This document shows, piece after piece, positions 1-8,110 of a stretch of 64,000 nucleotides of DNA (the stretch's first letter is position 1; every line of letters starts with the position of its first letter). The position numbers and the translations under genes are program-made. The DNA is taken from positions 1,116,001-1,180,000 of the forward strand of contig NZ_BMCE01000001.1 in assembly GCF_014635025.1 (NCBI RefSeq). The letters run 5' to 3'. A model generated the notes under the pieces. That model had not been told where the DNA came from, ran no database searches, and saw nothing but the letters and a program-made list of their open reading frames with translations. This stretch comes from Fictibacillus barbaricus. GTDB lineage: Bacteria > Bacillota > Bacilli > Bacillales > Fictibacillaceae.

Positions 1-67
1 ATGGTAGAAAGTGCAGCCTATTTTTACTCCCTTTAATTAAACAAGAGGGAAGCATTTCTTTAATGAG

Positions 68-150
68 TTATTCCACAATCAGGTGCATTTCTTCAAGAAG
101 AAGAAGTGCTCTTTTTTATTGAACTTATTGAACAAACGTAGCAGGATTAT
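68..150 (+). repeat. dispersed terminator-like repeat, copy 1 (most complete)
   Basis: The stretch runs from TTATTCC through a hairpin (GCATTTCTTC paired with GAAGAAGTGC), a T-run, then TTGAACAAACGTAGCAGGATT. The same ordered blocks recur near 686, 3421, 6507, 7395, 15018 and 15359. The hairpin plus T-run looks like a rho-independent terminator, but the conserved flanks on both sides go beyond what a terminator needs. Nothing convincing is coded at 1-213. Confidence 0.7.
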
Positions 151-213
151 GTAAGAAGCAGGGCATTATCAATAAATAAAGAAAATTAATTTAGACTATT
201 ATTAGGGGGATAA

Positions 214-672
214 ATGATGGAGTTTAAATTTTTGGACTTTAAAGTTATTAAGGGTGAAGAAATTGATTTACATCTTATTAATACAGTACCAGGGAATGGG
301 TATAAGAATAGGGTTCCAGCATATCGTTTTAATATTTGTTTAAGTGGTTCAACAAAACCTATTGGGAATATAAATATTAGAATCGGATACAATGAAAACT
401 TATATTATGTCGGTCATATTTGATATTCAGTAAATGAAGAAAATAGAGGGAATCATTATGCTTCAAAAGCTGTAAGGCTTTTAAAGAAAGTAGCACATGC
501 TCATGGTATGGAAAAACTGATTTTTACATGTAATCCAGATAACATTGCTTCAAGAAGAACATGTGAGTATGTGGGAGGTAATCTGTTAGAAATCATTGAT
601 GTCCCAGAAAACAATGATATGTATCAACAAGGAGAAAAGAAAAAATGTATATACGAATGGGTTTGCAAATAA
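214..672 (+). pseudogene. GNAT-family acetyltransferase broken by an in-frame TGA
   Basis: The frame opens at ATG 214 after an AGGGGGA ribosome site and runs to TAA 670-672, about 152 codons, a normal length for a GNAT acetyltransferase. A single TGA at 421-423 interrupts it. Sequence on both sides is family-like: GNINIRIGYNENLYYVGHI before the stop, and YSVNEENRGNHYASKAVRLL after it, which is the acetyl-CoA binding motif A. The stop sits where related proteins have Gly (GHIGY), so one base change GGA to TGA explains it. No frameshift is needed. A repeat copy follows directly. Suppression or a sequencing error cannot be excluded from one read of the DNA. Confidence 0.85.
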
Positions 673-685
673 TTTAGGAGCAGAC

Positions 686-739
686 TTATTCCTCAATTGG
701 GTGCATTTCTTCAAGAAGGAGAAATGCTTTTTTTATTTT
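686..739 (+). repeat. dispersed terminator-like repeat, copy 2
   Basis: TTATTCC, then GGGTGCATTTCTTCAAGAAG, then AGAAATGC and a run of T. It lies 14 bases after the broken acetyltransferase gene. The 3' AACAAACG/GCAGGATT part seen in copy 1 is missing. The rest of the gap to 927 holds only AT-rich sequence and the ribosome site of the next gene. Confidence 0.65.
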
Positions 740-927
740 TAGAAATATGGTTGCTGGGGGTTAGGACTGAAATTTCCTAAAAGATAAAGTTATTTGTTAT
801 GTAAAGACTTTTTCTTTGGATTTATTAGACTTTAACTATAAAACTAGAATGTTTTACAAATAGTATTTACCAATTAAGGCAATTGAAGGTAAAATTATCT
901 TAGAATATTTAGAAATGGGGAATCTCC

Positions 928-3309
928 TTGAAAATAAGAACACTTTTAATGACGGCAGGATTGAGTTTATTTATAGGTACAAATATAAAAATCATGGAAG
1001 TTTCTGCTGTTACGGATGTGTATGGAGGAAGTAATCATTCTTATTTGATTGATTATGAGAACACGGGATACGGTTGGGGTGATAATACTTATTACCAATT
1101 AGGCTTTAAGGAAACGACATCATCAATTCACTATCCTGAGCAAATTTCATTTAAAGACGGCAGCCTTGCTAAGAACATAAAAATGTTCTCCTCATCAAAG
1201 GCCAATTACTTTACTCTTGCGATGATGGAAGATGGTTCGCTTAGATTTTGGGGAAGTATCTTTTCATATGGCGGAGGAATAGGAGGATATTGGAGTGATT
1301 GGGATTATAGCAAGTACATAACCATTCAAAATCAAGATGGAACTCCTTTTAAAGGAGCTACTATGATCACTTCTGGAGATACCCATATGGCGGCACTCAA
1401 AGAAGACGGTACAGTTTGGACATGGGGTGAAAATTGGCAAGGACAATTAGGCAACAAAAAGACCGACCATAATCCATATGCACAACAAGTTGTAATGGAT
1501 GACGGTACTCCACTAAAAGGTGTGGTAGCCATCTCTGCTGGAGCTTGGCATACCCTTGCTCTTAAAAAAGATGGAACAGTATACGGCTGGGGATGGAACA
1601 GAAACAATCAGTTAGGAGTGACTACTCAAAAAGTTATACCATATGCTATACCTATCTTGACAAGTGAGCAGAAGGTACTTTCTGGAATAACAGGGATTGA
1701 AGCTGGTGGAGAACATTCTCTTGTACTTACCCATAAAAATAAAGTCTTGTCTTGGGGACATAATGGATACGGTCAACTCGGAAATGGGAATACAACAAAT
1801 CAGCCCTATCCTGGTTTAGTGGTGGATGCAAGCAATCAACCGATTCATGATATAAAAACAGTTAAAACAAGTGGGTATAGTTCGTTTGCTCTTACTTCAG
1901 ACTCAAAAATACTCGCGTGGGGGAGAAATCAGTTCGGACAGACCGGTAACGGCAATACAACAGAAAAAATCCTTATCCCTGATTATGTTATGACATCCGA
2001 TCATACCCCGCTTGAAAATATATATACTTTCTCAGCAGGTTGGCAGCATGTATTAGCCATGCAAAAGGATGGAGCTATGTGGGCATGGGGCAGCAATATA
2101 GGCAATATACTTGGAGTAGGTGTTACAAACGGCGGTGGAGTACCTCTAGCTAAACGGGTCCTTAAACAAGCAGACGAACCTCTATCAGTAAAGGTTGAAG
2201 GAAACACACTTCAAGAGGAAGTGATAAATCCAACACTCACGGTTCAGAACAAACAGGCTTTATTGCAGTGGAATAATCCTAATTCTGCTGTACGCTATGT
2301 AGAGATCTATAAAGATGGTACGTATATAGGTACTTCTTTTTCTACTATATATGTAGATCCTACTATGGATCCTACAAATTCTCATACGTATACATTAAAA
2401 GCTGTAGATGGACTAGGGAATAGAACGACTGGAGTGAATGCTGAGCTAAAGATTGTTCAACCGGTTAAAATGGTTGAAGTTACAACGGATAAACTGTCAC
2501 CGCAGCCTGTAAAATCCACCATTACCATTAATGCTTTAGCAGAAGGTGGAAATGAGCGCCTCTATAAATTCTGGTTACTTGAGAACGGAACATGGAAAGT
2601 ATTACAGGATTATTCTTCATCCAGTTCAGTAAAATGGACTCCTTCCAATGAAGGAAATTATAAGATTAGTGTTCATGTGAAAGATCGGGATTCTGTTAAG
2701 TCGTATGATGATTACAAAGCGCTGGAATATAAAATAGAGTCTGATTCCGTACTGCTGAACAGCTTTTCGAGCCAGCTGTCTTCACCGCGTTCTGTCTATT
2801 CCAGCATTCCGATAACAGCAACAGCAACAGGCGGATCAGAAAAACTGTATAAATTCTTTGTTTACCATAACGGTGTATGGAAAGTGCTCAAAGATTATTC
2901 ACCAGTATCCAACTTAAATTGGGTTCCAAAAGTGCCTGGCGATTATAAACTAGTTGTACATGCCAAAGACAAGAATAGTACTAAAAACTATGATTCTTAT
3001 AAACAGCTCATCTTCAAAGTATTGAACGGGCCTGTGCTTCAATCCGTTTCTACTAATCTAACCAGTCCGCAATCTTTAGGTAAAACGGTGCAGATTAAAG
3101 CGTCAGCGATAGGTGGTACTGAGAAACTGTATAAATATTGGGTGTATGACGGGGTGAAGTGGCATATACTTAAGGATTTCACGTCTCAGACAACAGTTGA
3201 CTGGAAGCCCGCAGCAAAAGGTACTTACAAGATTTCTGTTCATGTAAAAGATCGATATTCTACTCGCTCCTATGACAGCTATAAAGCCGTAAACTATACG
3301 ATCAAATAA
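928..3309 (+). CDS. secreted RCC1-repeat beta-propeller protein with C-terminal Y_Y_Y-like repeats
   Basis: This 793-residue protein starts at TTG 928, with GGGG about 10 bases upstream, and has a signal peptide of about 27 residues. Residues 28-411 hold seven RCC1-type repeats, each with the pattern SAGxxHTLALKKDGTVYxWGxNxxxQLG, enough for one seven-bladed propeller. An FN3-like segment follows (about 445-510). Then come three about 92-residue repeats (about 514-608, 609-701, 702-793), each ending in a VHxKDRxSxxxYDxYK motif like the Y_Y_Y domains of hybrid sensor proteins. No sortase motif or lipobox is visible, so it is probably released or held by the wall. Its function is unknown; binding of a protein or polysaccharide partner is the usual inference for propellers. 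It stands alone, with its own terminator. Confidence 0.85.
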   Translation: MKIRTLLMTAGLSLFIGTNIKIMEVSAVTDVYGGSNHSYLIDYENTGYGWGDNTYYQLGFKETTSSIHYPEQISFKDGSLAKNIKMFSSSKANYFTLAMMEDGSLRFWGSIFSYGGGIGGYWSDWDYSKYITIQNQDGTPFKGATMITSGDTHMAALKEDGTVWTWGENWQGQLGNKKTDHNPYAQQVVMDDGTPLKGVVAISAGAWHTLALKKDGTVYGWGWNRNNQLGVTTQKVIPYAIPILTSEQKVLSGITGIEAGGEHSLVLTHKNKVLSWGHNGYGQLGNGNTTNQPYPGLVVDASNQPIHDIKTVKTSGYSSFALTSDSKILAWGRNQFGQTGNGNTTEKILIPDYVMTSDHTPLENIYTFSAGWQHVLAMQKDGAMWAWGSNIGNILGVGVTNGGGVPLAKRVLKQADEPLSVKVEGNTLQEEVINPTLTVQNKQALLQWNNPNSAVRYVEIYKDGTYIGTSFSTIYVDPTMDPTNSHTYTLKAVDGLGNRTTGVNAELKIVQPVKMVEVTTDKLSPQPVKSTITINALAEGGNERLYKFWLLENGTWKVLQDYSSSSSVKWTPSNEGNYKISVHVKDRDSVKSYDDYKALEYKIESDSVLLNSFSSQLSSPRSVYSSIPITATATGGSEKLYKFFVYHNGVWKVLKDYSPVSNLNWVPKVPGDYKLVVHAKDKNSTKNYDSYKQLIFKVLNGPVLQSVSTNLTSPQSLGKTVQIKASAIGGTEKLYKYWVYDGVKWHILKDFTSQTTVDWKPAAKGTYKISVHVKDRYSTRSYDSYKAVNYTIK

Positions 3310-3314
3310 GGGAA

Positions 3315-3342
3315 GGCCCTCTTAATGAGGGCCGACTTTTTT
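3315..3342 (+). terminator. rho-independent terminator of the RCC1 gene
   Basis: GGCCCTC and GAGGGCC form a 7-bp stem with a 5-base loop, followed by GACTTTTTT, six bases after the stop codon. Confidence 0.9.
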
Positions 3343-3418
3343 GAGAAATATTGGGTAAAAGGCACGTACTTAATTGGTGCGTTCGCTTTTAAATATATTT
3401 TTCTTAACTTAATTCATT

Positions 3419-3577
3419 ATTTATTCCATAAACGGGTGCGTTTCTTAAATACCGAGCTGTCTTATCAGGCAGCTTTTCTTATTCAGCTAAAGGAGCAGGT
3501 TAGCTGTACAAGTTATAAATTTAATGGTTTAAAGTTATAGAGCATTTCTTTGAATGAGAAATACTTTTTATTTTTGC
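3419..3577 (+). repeat. dispersed repeat, copy 3 (degenerate), with a second hairpin
   Basis: TTATTCC, ACGGGTGCGTTTCTT and a hairpin GAGCTGTC/GGCAGC lie at 3421-3475. A second hairpin at 3541-3577 (AGCATTTCT/AGAAATACT plus a T-run) resembles the core of the other copies. The order of blocks suggests a copy interrupted or rearranged after insertion. No gene is visible at 3343-3688. Confidence 0.5.
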
Positions 3578-3688
3578 TTAAAACAAAAATCTACAATAAA
3601 AATGTTATCCAAATTAATAAAATTTTATTGTAAAACGATAATATATATATTAAAATCAAAATCAGAATAAATAAGTGAGGTGCTTTTT

Positions 3689-4171
3689 ATGGAAAAAGTA
3701 ACAACGTTGTTTTTAAAAATAGCTGTTATTCTTTTAGGAGTCCCAGTTCTTGCTCTGTGCATCTTTTTGGTGCCTGAGATGGCGAATCTTGCAGCAAAAT
3801 TGCTTCCAAAGTTTGCTTTTATAAAATATCTCGTTTTCATCGCTTTTGATGCATCGGCGATACCTTTTTACTTTGCTTTGTATCAGGCTTTCAAACTCTT
3901 ATGCTATATTGACAAAAATAAAGCTTTCTCCGATTTATCTGTAAAAGCTTTAAAGAAAATCAAATACTGTGCCATCACAATCAGTATTTTGCATGTGCTA
4001 GTTTGGCCGCTCTTCTATATCTTTGCGGAAGTAGACGACGCACCAGGAGTTATCTGTGTCGGATTGGTTGTTCCTTTTGCTTCGATGGTTATCGCAGTCT
4101 TTGCGGCTGTTCTCCAAAAACTTTTACAAGAAGCAATTAAAATCAAATCAGAAAATGATTTAACGGTCTGA
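3689..4171 (+). CDS. DUF2975-type membrane protein
   Basis: A 160-residue integral membrane protein with four likely transmembrane helices (about residues 5-28, 45-65, 90-112, 125-150). I chose ATG 3689 because GTGAGGTG lies seven bases before it; a GTG three codons upstream would overlap that site. The length, helix layout and the HTH gene 11 bases downstream match the DUF2975/YozG-type pair (yoaS-yozG in B. subtilis). In such pairs the small regulator and the membrane protein are nearly always co-encoded, and the function is unknown. It probably shares a transcript with the next two genes. Confidence 0.75.
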   Translation: MEKVTTLFLKIAVILLGVPVLALCIFLVPEMANLAAKLLPKFAFIKYLVFIAFDASAIPFYFALYQAFKLLCYIDKNKAFSDLSVKALKKIKYCAITISILHVLVWPLFYIFAEVDDAPGVICVGLVVPFASMVIAVFAAVLQKLLQEAIKIKSENDLTV

Positions 4172-4182
4172 GGTGAATAACA

Positions 4183-4398
4183 ATGGCAATTATAATCAAT
4201 ATTGATGTGATGTTAGCAAAAAGGAAAATGAGCGTAACAGAACTTTCGGAGAATGTTGGAATAACAATGGCGAACCTTTCTATATTGAAAAATGGAAAGG
4301 CAAAAGCGATTCGATTATCCACTTTAGAGGCAATTTGTAAGGCTTTAGAATGTCAGCCTGGAGATATTTTAGAATACAAAAGTGACGAAGACAGTTAA
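4183..4398 (+). CDS. small Cro/CI-type HTH regulator (YozG-like)
   Basis: A 71-residue protein consisting of one XRE-type helix-turn-helix: LSENVGITMANLSILKNGKA gives the turn and recognition helix, followed by RLSTLEAICKALECQPGDIL, a hallmark of the short YozG family. GAGGTGAATAACA precedes ATG 4183, and the ribosome site overlaps the stop of the DUF2975 gene, so the two are translated together. It most likely regulates its own operon. No sensor domain is present. Confidence 0.85.
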   Translation: MAIIINIDVMLAKRKMSVTELSENVGITMANLSILKNGKAKAIRLSTLEAICKALECQPGDILEYKSDEDS

Positions 4399-4445
4399 AC
4401 ATATTAAGGAAACTTAACATAACAATTGTTAGGGGAGGTATAACT

Positions 4446-5693
4446 ATGGACATTAACAATTTGATTATTGAAAATATTGCTAACCCTCATGAGCTGGAGA
4501 GAATGTATAGAAAAGACCCGAAAACTTTTAAAAAGTCATTCTCACACGCATGGGATCAAAATCCTGATTCTCAGGTTCTTGGCGTTTGGTACGAAAGATT
4601 GCATTTCAAGGAGACGGCAATTACAGAAAAATCTTCCTTGCTTCAGAAAGGTTTCTTATTCATGGGCATTTTAGCCATTCTGGCCGGGATAAGCACCAGG
4701 ATCATTTTCCATTTTGTCGAACAGGAAGCAATTGCTCCAATTAACCTGGCTTTTGGTATAATTCCCTTTATTGCTGCCTATTTTGTTTACAATAATACTC
4801 CGAAAAAAAGTGTTATTTATTCCCTTGCAGCGTTGTTCCTAATTTCCGGGTTTTATCTTAATATGCTGCCATTAAATTATAAAGACAGTATTATCCTTGC
4901 TTATTTACACCTTCCCATATTCTTATGGGTATTGGTAGGGCTTGCATTTTCAGGAAATGAATATTCAAAAGGCAGTACAAGATTAGCCTATATTAAATTT
5001 AATTTGGAATATTGTATTCTCTACGCCAGCATGGCAGTTAGCGGAATGGTACTAGCAGCATTAACCATGAAGTTATTTAGCTTTGTTGGCTTGGATATAG
5101 AAGACTTCTATTTTAGTAATGTCGTTTTATTTGGTGCTGCCGCTCTCGCTATTGTAGCTGCATACCTGGTATCAATGAATCTTAAACTTGCTAAGAACAT
5201 TACACCATATATAGCTAAAATTTTTAGTCCTCTTGTCCTGGTCACATTGTTGGTCTATCTTATAACGGTTATATGGGTCGGAAAAAATCCATTCTTGGAC
5301 CGCAATTTCCTGATAGCCTTCAACGGAATACTCCTTGGTGTATTGGCCGTTACCATATTTTCCATTACCGAGAGCGACTCAGACGAGAAAAAGAACATTT
5401 CAGATTATATAAATTTTGCCTTAATTGTTCTTGCGCTTATCATTGACAGTGTGGCTTTATCAGCCATCGTGTTCAGACTTTCTTCTTATGGGATTACGCC
5501 TAATAGACTTGCTGTTTTAGGAGTAAACATACTTATCTGGGCAAATCTAATTTGGATTATGCTCTCCTATATGCGTTTTCTACAAAACAAATCCGGACCT
5601 TCAACTATCCAAGATGCCGTTACTAAGTATTTGCCGGTCTACGGACTTTGGGCAGCTTTCGTTACATTTACTTTTCCTATAATTTTTAATTAG
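4446..5693 (+). CDS. polytopic membrane protein of unknown function
   Basis: This 415-residue protein has a soluble N-terminus of about 60 residues (acidic and basic, ending near ITEKSSLLQKG), then about 11 hydrophobic helices filling the rest. I do not recognise conserved catalytic or transport motifs. GGGGAGG lies before ATG 4446, and the gene follows the HTH gene by 47 bases in the same direction, so it may be the third member of the DUF2975/HTH operon. The N-terminal part (ANPHELERMYRKDPKTFKKS) looks like a cytoplasmic interaction segment. It could be a DUF4153-like protein, but I cannot confirm this. Confidence 0.7.
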   Translation: MDINNLIIENIANPHELERMYRKDPKTFKKSFSHAWDQNPDSQVLGVWYERLHFKETAITEKSSLLQKGFLFMGILAILAGISTRIIFHFVEQEAIAPINLAFGIIPFIAAYFVYNNTPKKSVIYSLAALFLISGFYLNMLPLNYKDSIILAYLHLPIFLWVLVGLAFSGNEYSKGSTRLAYIKFNLEYCILYASMAVSGMVLAALTMKLFSFVGLDIEDFYFSNVVLFGAAALAIVAAYLVSMNLKLAKNITPYIAKIFSPLVLVTLLVYLITVIWVGKNPFLDRNFLIAFNGILLGVLAVTIFSITESDSDEKKNISDYINFALIVLALIIDSVALSAIVFRLSSYGITPNRLAVLGVNILIWANLIWIMLSYMRFLQNKSGPSTIQDAVTKYLPVYGLWAAFVTFTFPIIFN

Positions 5694-6045
5694 AAAGGCT
5701 CTGTTAATGTAACGAAAAGCTAATCTTTTATAACGTATAAAATCTTTAGAGTCGATATTATGCAGCTTTTTATACAGAGTTGCATAGTTTTGGCTTATTT
5801 TCATTACTAAAGTTAAAAAGAGGGAACTAGAAGACATAATATATTGTTGCAACTGGATTCTTTAAAATATGTCTAGTTTCATGTGCCCAACGAAAAAGGA
5901 CTTCATGAAACGTATTTGATAAGCTAAACTTGCAGGTTTTAAGTTTGAGTTTGATTTAGATTAAATGTGAAAAGTCTTGAATTAAAGGGCAGGTTAATAG
6001 AATTAGAAATGGTAAAATTATTACAGTTTATTAGAGGAGAGCAAT
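5694..6045. other. intergenic stretch, no gene seen
   Basis: These 352 AT-rich bases have no frame with a ribosome site on either strand and no T-tailed hairpin. The last 80 bases must carry the promoter and the ribosome site GAGGAGAG of the next gene. Confidence 0.6.
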
Positions 6046-6498
6046 ATGAATATTAGGAATTTAAAAATAGGGGAAAAACCGCCAATGGATTTACTGTTAT
6101 TAGCTGATCCTTCTCATACAATTGTTGAGGATTATTTAAAAAGGGGAGAATGCTTTATTGCAGAAAGCAGTGAAAAAATTGTTGGTGTCTACGTATTACT
6201 TCCAACAAGACCTGGAACGGTGGAGTTAGTGAACATTGCAGTTGCAGAAGAACAGCATGGAAGAGGGATAGGTAAACGGTTAGTGATGGATGCAATTCAA
6301 ACAGCCCAAAAGAAGGGATTCAAAACAATTGAAATTGGTACTGGAAATTCAAGCATAGGGCAACTTGCTCTTTATCAAAAATGTGGTTTTAGAATAATCG
6401 GTGTTGATATAAATTTTTTTATAAGGCACTACTATGAGGAAATTTTTGAAAATGGAATACAGTGTAGGGATATGGTAAGACTATCACAAGATTTATAG
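6046..6498 (+). CDS. GNAT acetyltransferase (YvbK-like)
   Basis: A 150-residue protein with the GNAT fold: beta-4 VELVNIAVAEEQHGRGIGKRL carries the acetyl-CoA pyrophosphate loop (HGRGIGKR, about residues 68-75), and GQLALYQKCGFRIIGVD is motif B. Length and sequence resemble B. subtilis YvbK. The acceptor substrate is unknown. GAGGAGAG stands seven bases before ATG 6046. The gene stands alone, and a dispersed repeat copy follows within 10 bases of its stop, as with the broken GNAT gene near 214. Confidence 0.85.
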   Translation: MNIRNLKIGEKPPMDLLLLADPSHTIVEDYLKRGECFIAESSEKIVGVYVLLPTRPGTVELVNIAVAEEQHGRGIGKRLVMDAIQTAQKKGFKTIEIGTGNSSIGQLALYQKCGFRIIGVDINFFIRHYYEEIFENGIQCRDMVRLSQDL

Positions 6499-6506
6499 TG
6501 AAAATT

Positions 6507-6580
6507 TTCTTCAACAATCGGGTGCATTCTTCAAGAAGAAGATCTGCACCTTTTTCTTCTGCAAACGTAGCAGGATTCTG
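6507..6580 (+). repeat. dispersed terminator-like repeat, copy 4
   Basis: TTCAACAATCGGGTGCATTC, then TTCAAGAAGAAGATCTGCACC and TTTTT, then GCAAACGTAGCAGGATTCT. It keeps both the hairpin half and the 3' AAACGTAGCAGGATT half of copy 1. The rest of the gap to 6807 is non-coding leader for the DinB gene. Confidence 0.65.
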
Positions 6581-6807
6581 GAATAAGAGCTTCCTATATT
6601 TAATCCACAAACGGCCAGATTGTAGAATAACATCTTCACTGACTGGTTTGTCAGGGGAGTTGTTTTATTATAAACCAATCAAAAAAATAAAAATAAAGGA
6701 GTGATAGAAGTGCGTTTCTTGTTTTGAGAAAGCAACCGGCCCTGTGATAATGTTTTTGCATACCCAATATCTGAATATTAATAACTTGAGGTGAGGGGAG
6801 AAAGCAA

Positions 6808-7344
6808 ATGAACCTAGAACTGATGGATATTTTTCGCATGGAATTCGACTTTAGTTGGGATACTGAGACCTGGTTTTTACCTTTAGAATCTGCTCTTGAG
6901 AGTTTAAGTTCCACAGATGCAAGCTGGCAACCCCCTGGAGGAGGGAATACAATTTGGCAAACTGTGAACCATCTAAATTATTACAACGCCCTACTTGTTA
7001 GACAAATCAATGACACAACGCCTAGAAAAAAGGCATCTAATACCAAGGCTACATTTGGAGATATCGGGGAACAACCAGATTCTAGATGGAAGGCAGTCTT
7101 GGCAGTGAATACATTTGGAGATATCGGGGACCCAGCAGATTCTGAAAAATGGAAGGCAGTCTTGACAGAAACACGTCTAATTTGTGAAAATTTGCGTAAA
7201 TCACTAGCACAAGTTAATGACAGTCAGCTGGAAGAGGAACTTGTTGGGGGTCTGGCTCGTCAAATTTTGCACAACGTATACCATATAGGACAAATTGTAT
7301 TAATTCGTAAACAACAAGGGTCTTGGCCAAAGGAGCGAGAATAA
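6808..7344 (+). CDS. DinB-family metal-dependent protein with an internal duplication
   Basis: This 178-residue protein belongs to the DinB/YfiT four-helix family. The three likely metal-binding His residues are present: one in VNHLNYY (about 54) and two in LHNVYHIGQI (about 155 and 159). Such proteins often act in thiol-dependent or stress-related reactions, but no specific reaction can be assigned. GAGGGGAG precedes ATG 6808. About 20 residues are present twice in tandem in the loop between helices (TFGDIG...WKAVL at about residues 82-101 and again at 102-122), making it longer than usual for the family. See the separate repeat entry. Confidence 0.85.
   Translation: MNLELMDIFRMEFDFSWDTETWFLPLESALESLSSTDASWQPPGGGNTIWQTVNHLNYYNALLVRQINDTTPRKKASNTKATFGDIGEQPDSRWKAVLAVNTFGDIGDPADSEKWKAVLTETRLICENLRKSLAQVNDSQLEEELVGGLARQILHNVYHIGQIVLIRKQQGSWPKERE
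7051..7173 (+). repeat. tandem in-frame duplication inside the DinB gene
   Basis: ACATTTGGAGATATCGGGGA begins at 7051 and again at 7111. Both units continue through GATTCT to TGGAAGGCAGTCTTG. Unit 1 is 60 bases and unit 2 is 63 bases; they differ at several positions, including one extra codon, so the duplication is not brand new. The reading frame is kept. Confidence 0.85.
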
Positions 7345-7394
7345 TTTGTATATTCCGCTATAGGGCGCAATTCTAAAGTATTGGATTGCGCTCG

Positions 7395-7446
7395 TTATTC
7401 CATTATAGGGTGCATTTCTTCAAGAAGGAGAAGTGCCTTTTTTATT
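7395..7446 (+). repeat. dispersed terminator-like repeat, copy 5
   Basis: TTATTCCATTATAGGGTGCA, then TTTCTTCAAGAAGGAGAAGTGCC and TTTTTTATTG. It lies 51 bases after the DinB stop. Just before it, GGGCGCAATTCT/GGATTGCGCTC forms another imperfect hairpin. Confidence 0.65.
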
Positions 7447-7476
7447 GATTAAAAAGGACAGTAAAATTAATTAAAT

Positions 7477-7875
7477 ATGCTAAAAATAGGAGGATCAATA
7501 ATAACATTGCTTGATAAATTTAAGATATTCTCTAAAAAGAATGATAAACAAAAGCTAGATAAATTAAACGAACTCCAAAAGTTTTATAATAATGAAATTT
7601 TACATTCAAATCTACACGATGATTACGAAAAGATTGAGAAAGATTTGGGGATTCAAGAAGATGAATTATTTGCTGATTTTGAAGAATTTATAATGTTGAT
7701 AGCTGGTAGTTGTTCATATGTTTTCGGCAAAAAGAAAATTCCTAAATATCAAAGGAATATGTTATATAAAGATTTTTTCTCACAATATCCTCAATATACT
7801 ATGTTAAAAGAGTCGATTAGTAATTATCCAGGCTTTCACAAAGAACTAGAAAGCATAGAAAACGTCGAAAATTAA
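7477..7875 (+). CDS. hypothetical soluble protein
   Basis: An open frame of 132 codons coding a lysine- and glutamate-rich, mostly helical protein with no signal peptide or membrane segment. I do not recognise the family. The start is uncertain: ATG 7477 has no good ribosome site, whereas AGGAGG at 7488-7493 would serve TTG 7507 (13-base gap), giving a 122-residue product beginning at LLDKFKIFSKK. Coding is supported by the long frame and its residue make-up. It lies between repeat copy 5 and the Fur-controlled genes. Confidence 0.6.
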   Translation: MLKIGGSIITLLDKFKIFSKKNDKQKLDKLNELQKFYNNEILHSNLHDDYEKIEKDLGIQEDELFADFEEFIMLIAGSCSYVFGKKKIPKYQRNMLYKDFFSQYPQYTMLKESISNYPGFHKELESIENVEN

Positions 7876-8019
7876 TACTGAACATTATTGAAACACGTTA
7901 ACATTCTTTTAACAGCAGGATTCTTTGATTAATAGACGCGAATACAATGTTATTAAACATTGAAAATACAATAATGGCTTACTAAAGAGATTGTTTTATT
8001 GTACGCTGAGATTTTCAAA

Positions 8020-8034
8020 TGATAATCTTTATCA
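8020..8034. promoter_or_regulatory. Fur box 1 upstream of the binding-protein gene
   Basis: TGATAATCTTTATCA matches the Bacillus 7-1-7 Fur motif TGATAATNATTATCA with one mismatch and is nearly palindromic. Confidence 0.75.
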
Positions 8035-8079
8035 TTTAGTGTTGATTTGTTTTAAATCCTGGTATAAAATACTAGTTGT

Positions 8080-8094
8080 TGAAAATCATTCTCA
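8080..8094. promoter_or_regulatory. Fur box 2, next to the ribosome site
   Basis: TGAAAATCATTCTCA has two mismatches to the 7-1-7 Fur motif. It lies 16 bases before the start codon, so binding would cover the transcription start or the early leader. Two boxes suggest tight iron repression. Confidence 0.7.
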
Positions 8095-8110
8095 ATAAAG
8101 GAGAGTAAAA

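Noticed and set aside
421-423. TGA read as selenocysteine in the acetyltransferase frame
   Set aside because: No hairpin of the right kind follows directly, GNAT proteins of this type have Gly here, and the host shows no sign of selenoprotein genes in the window.
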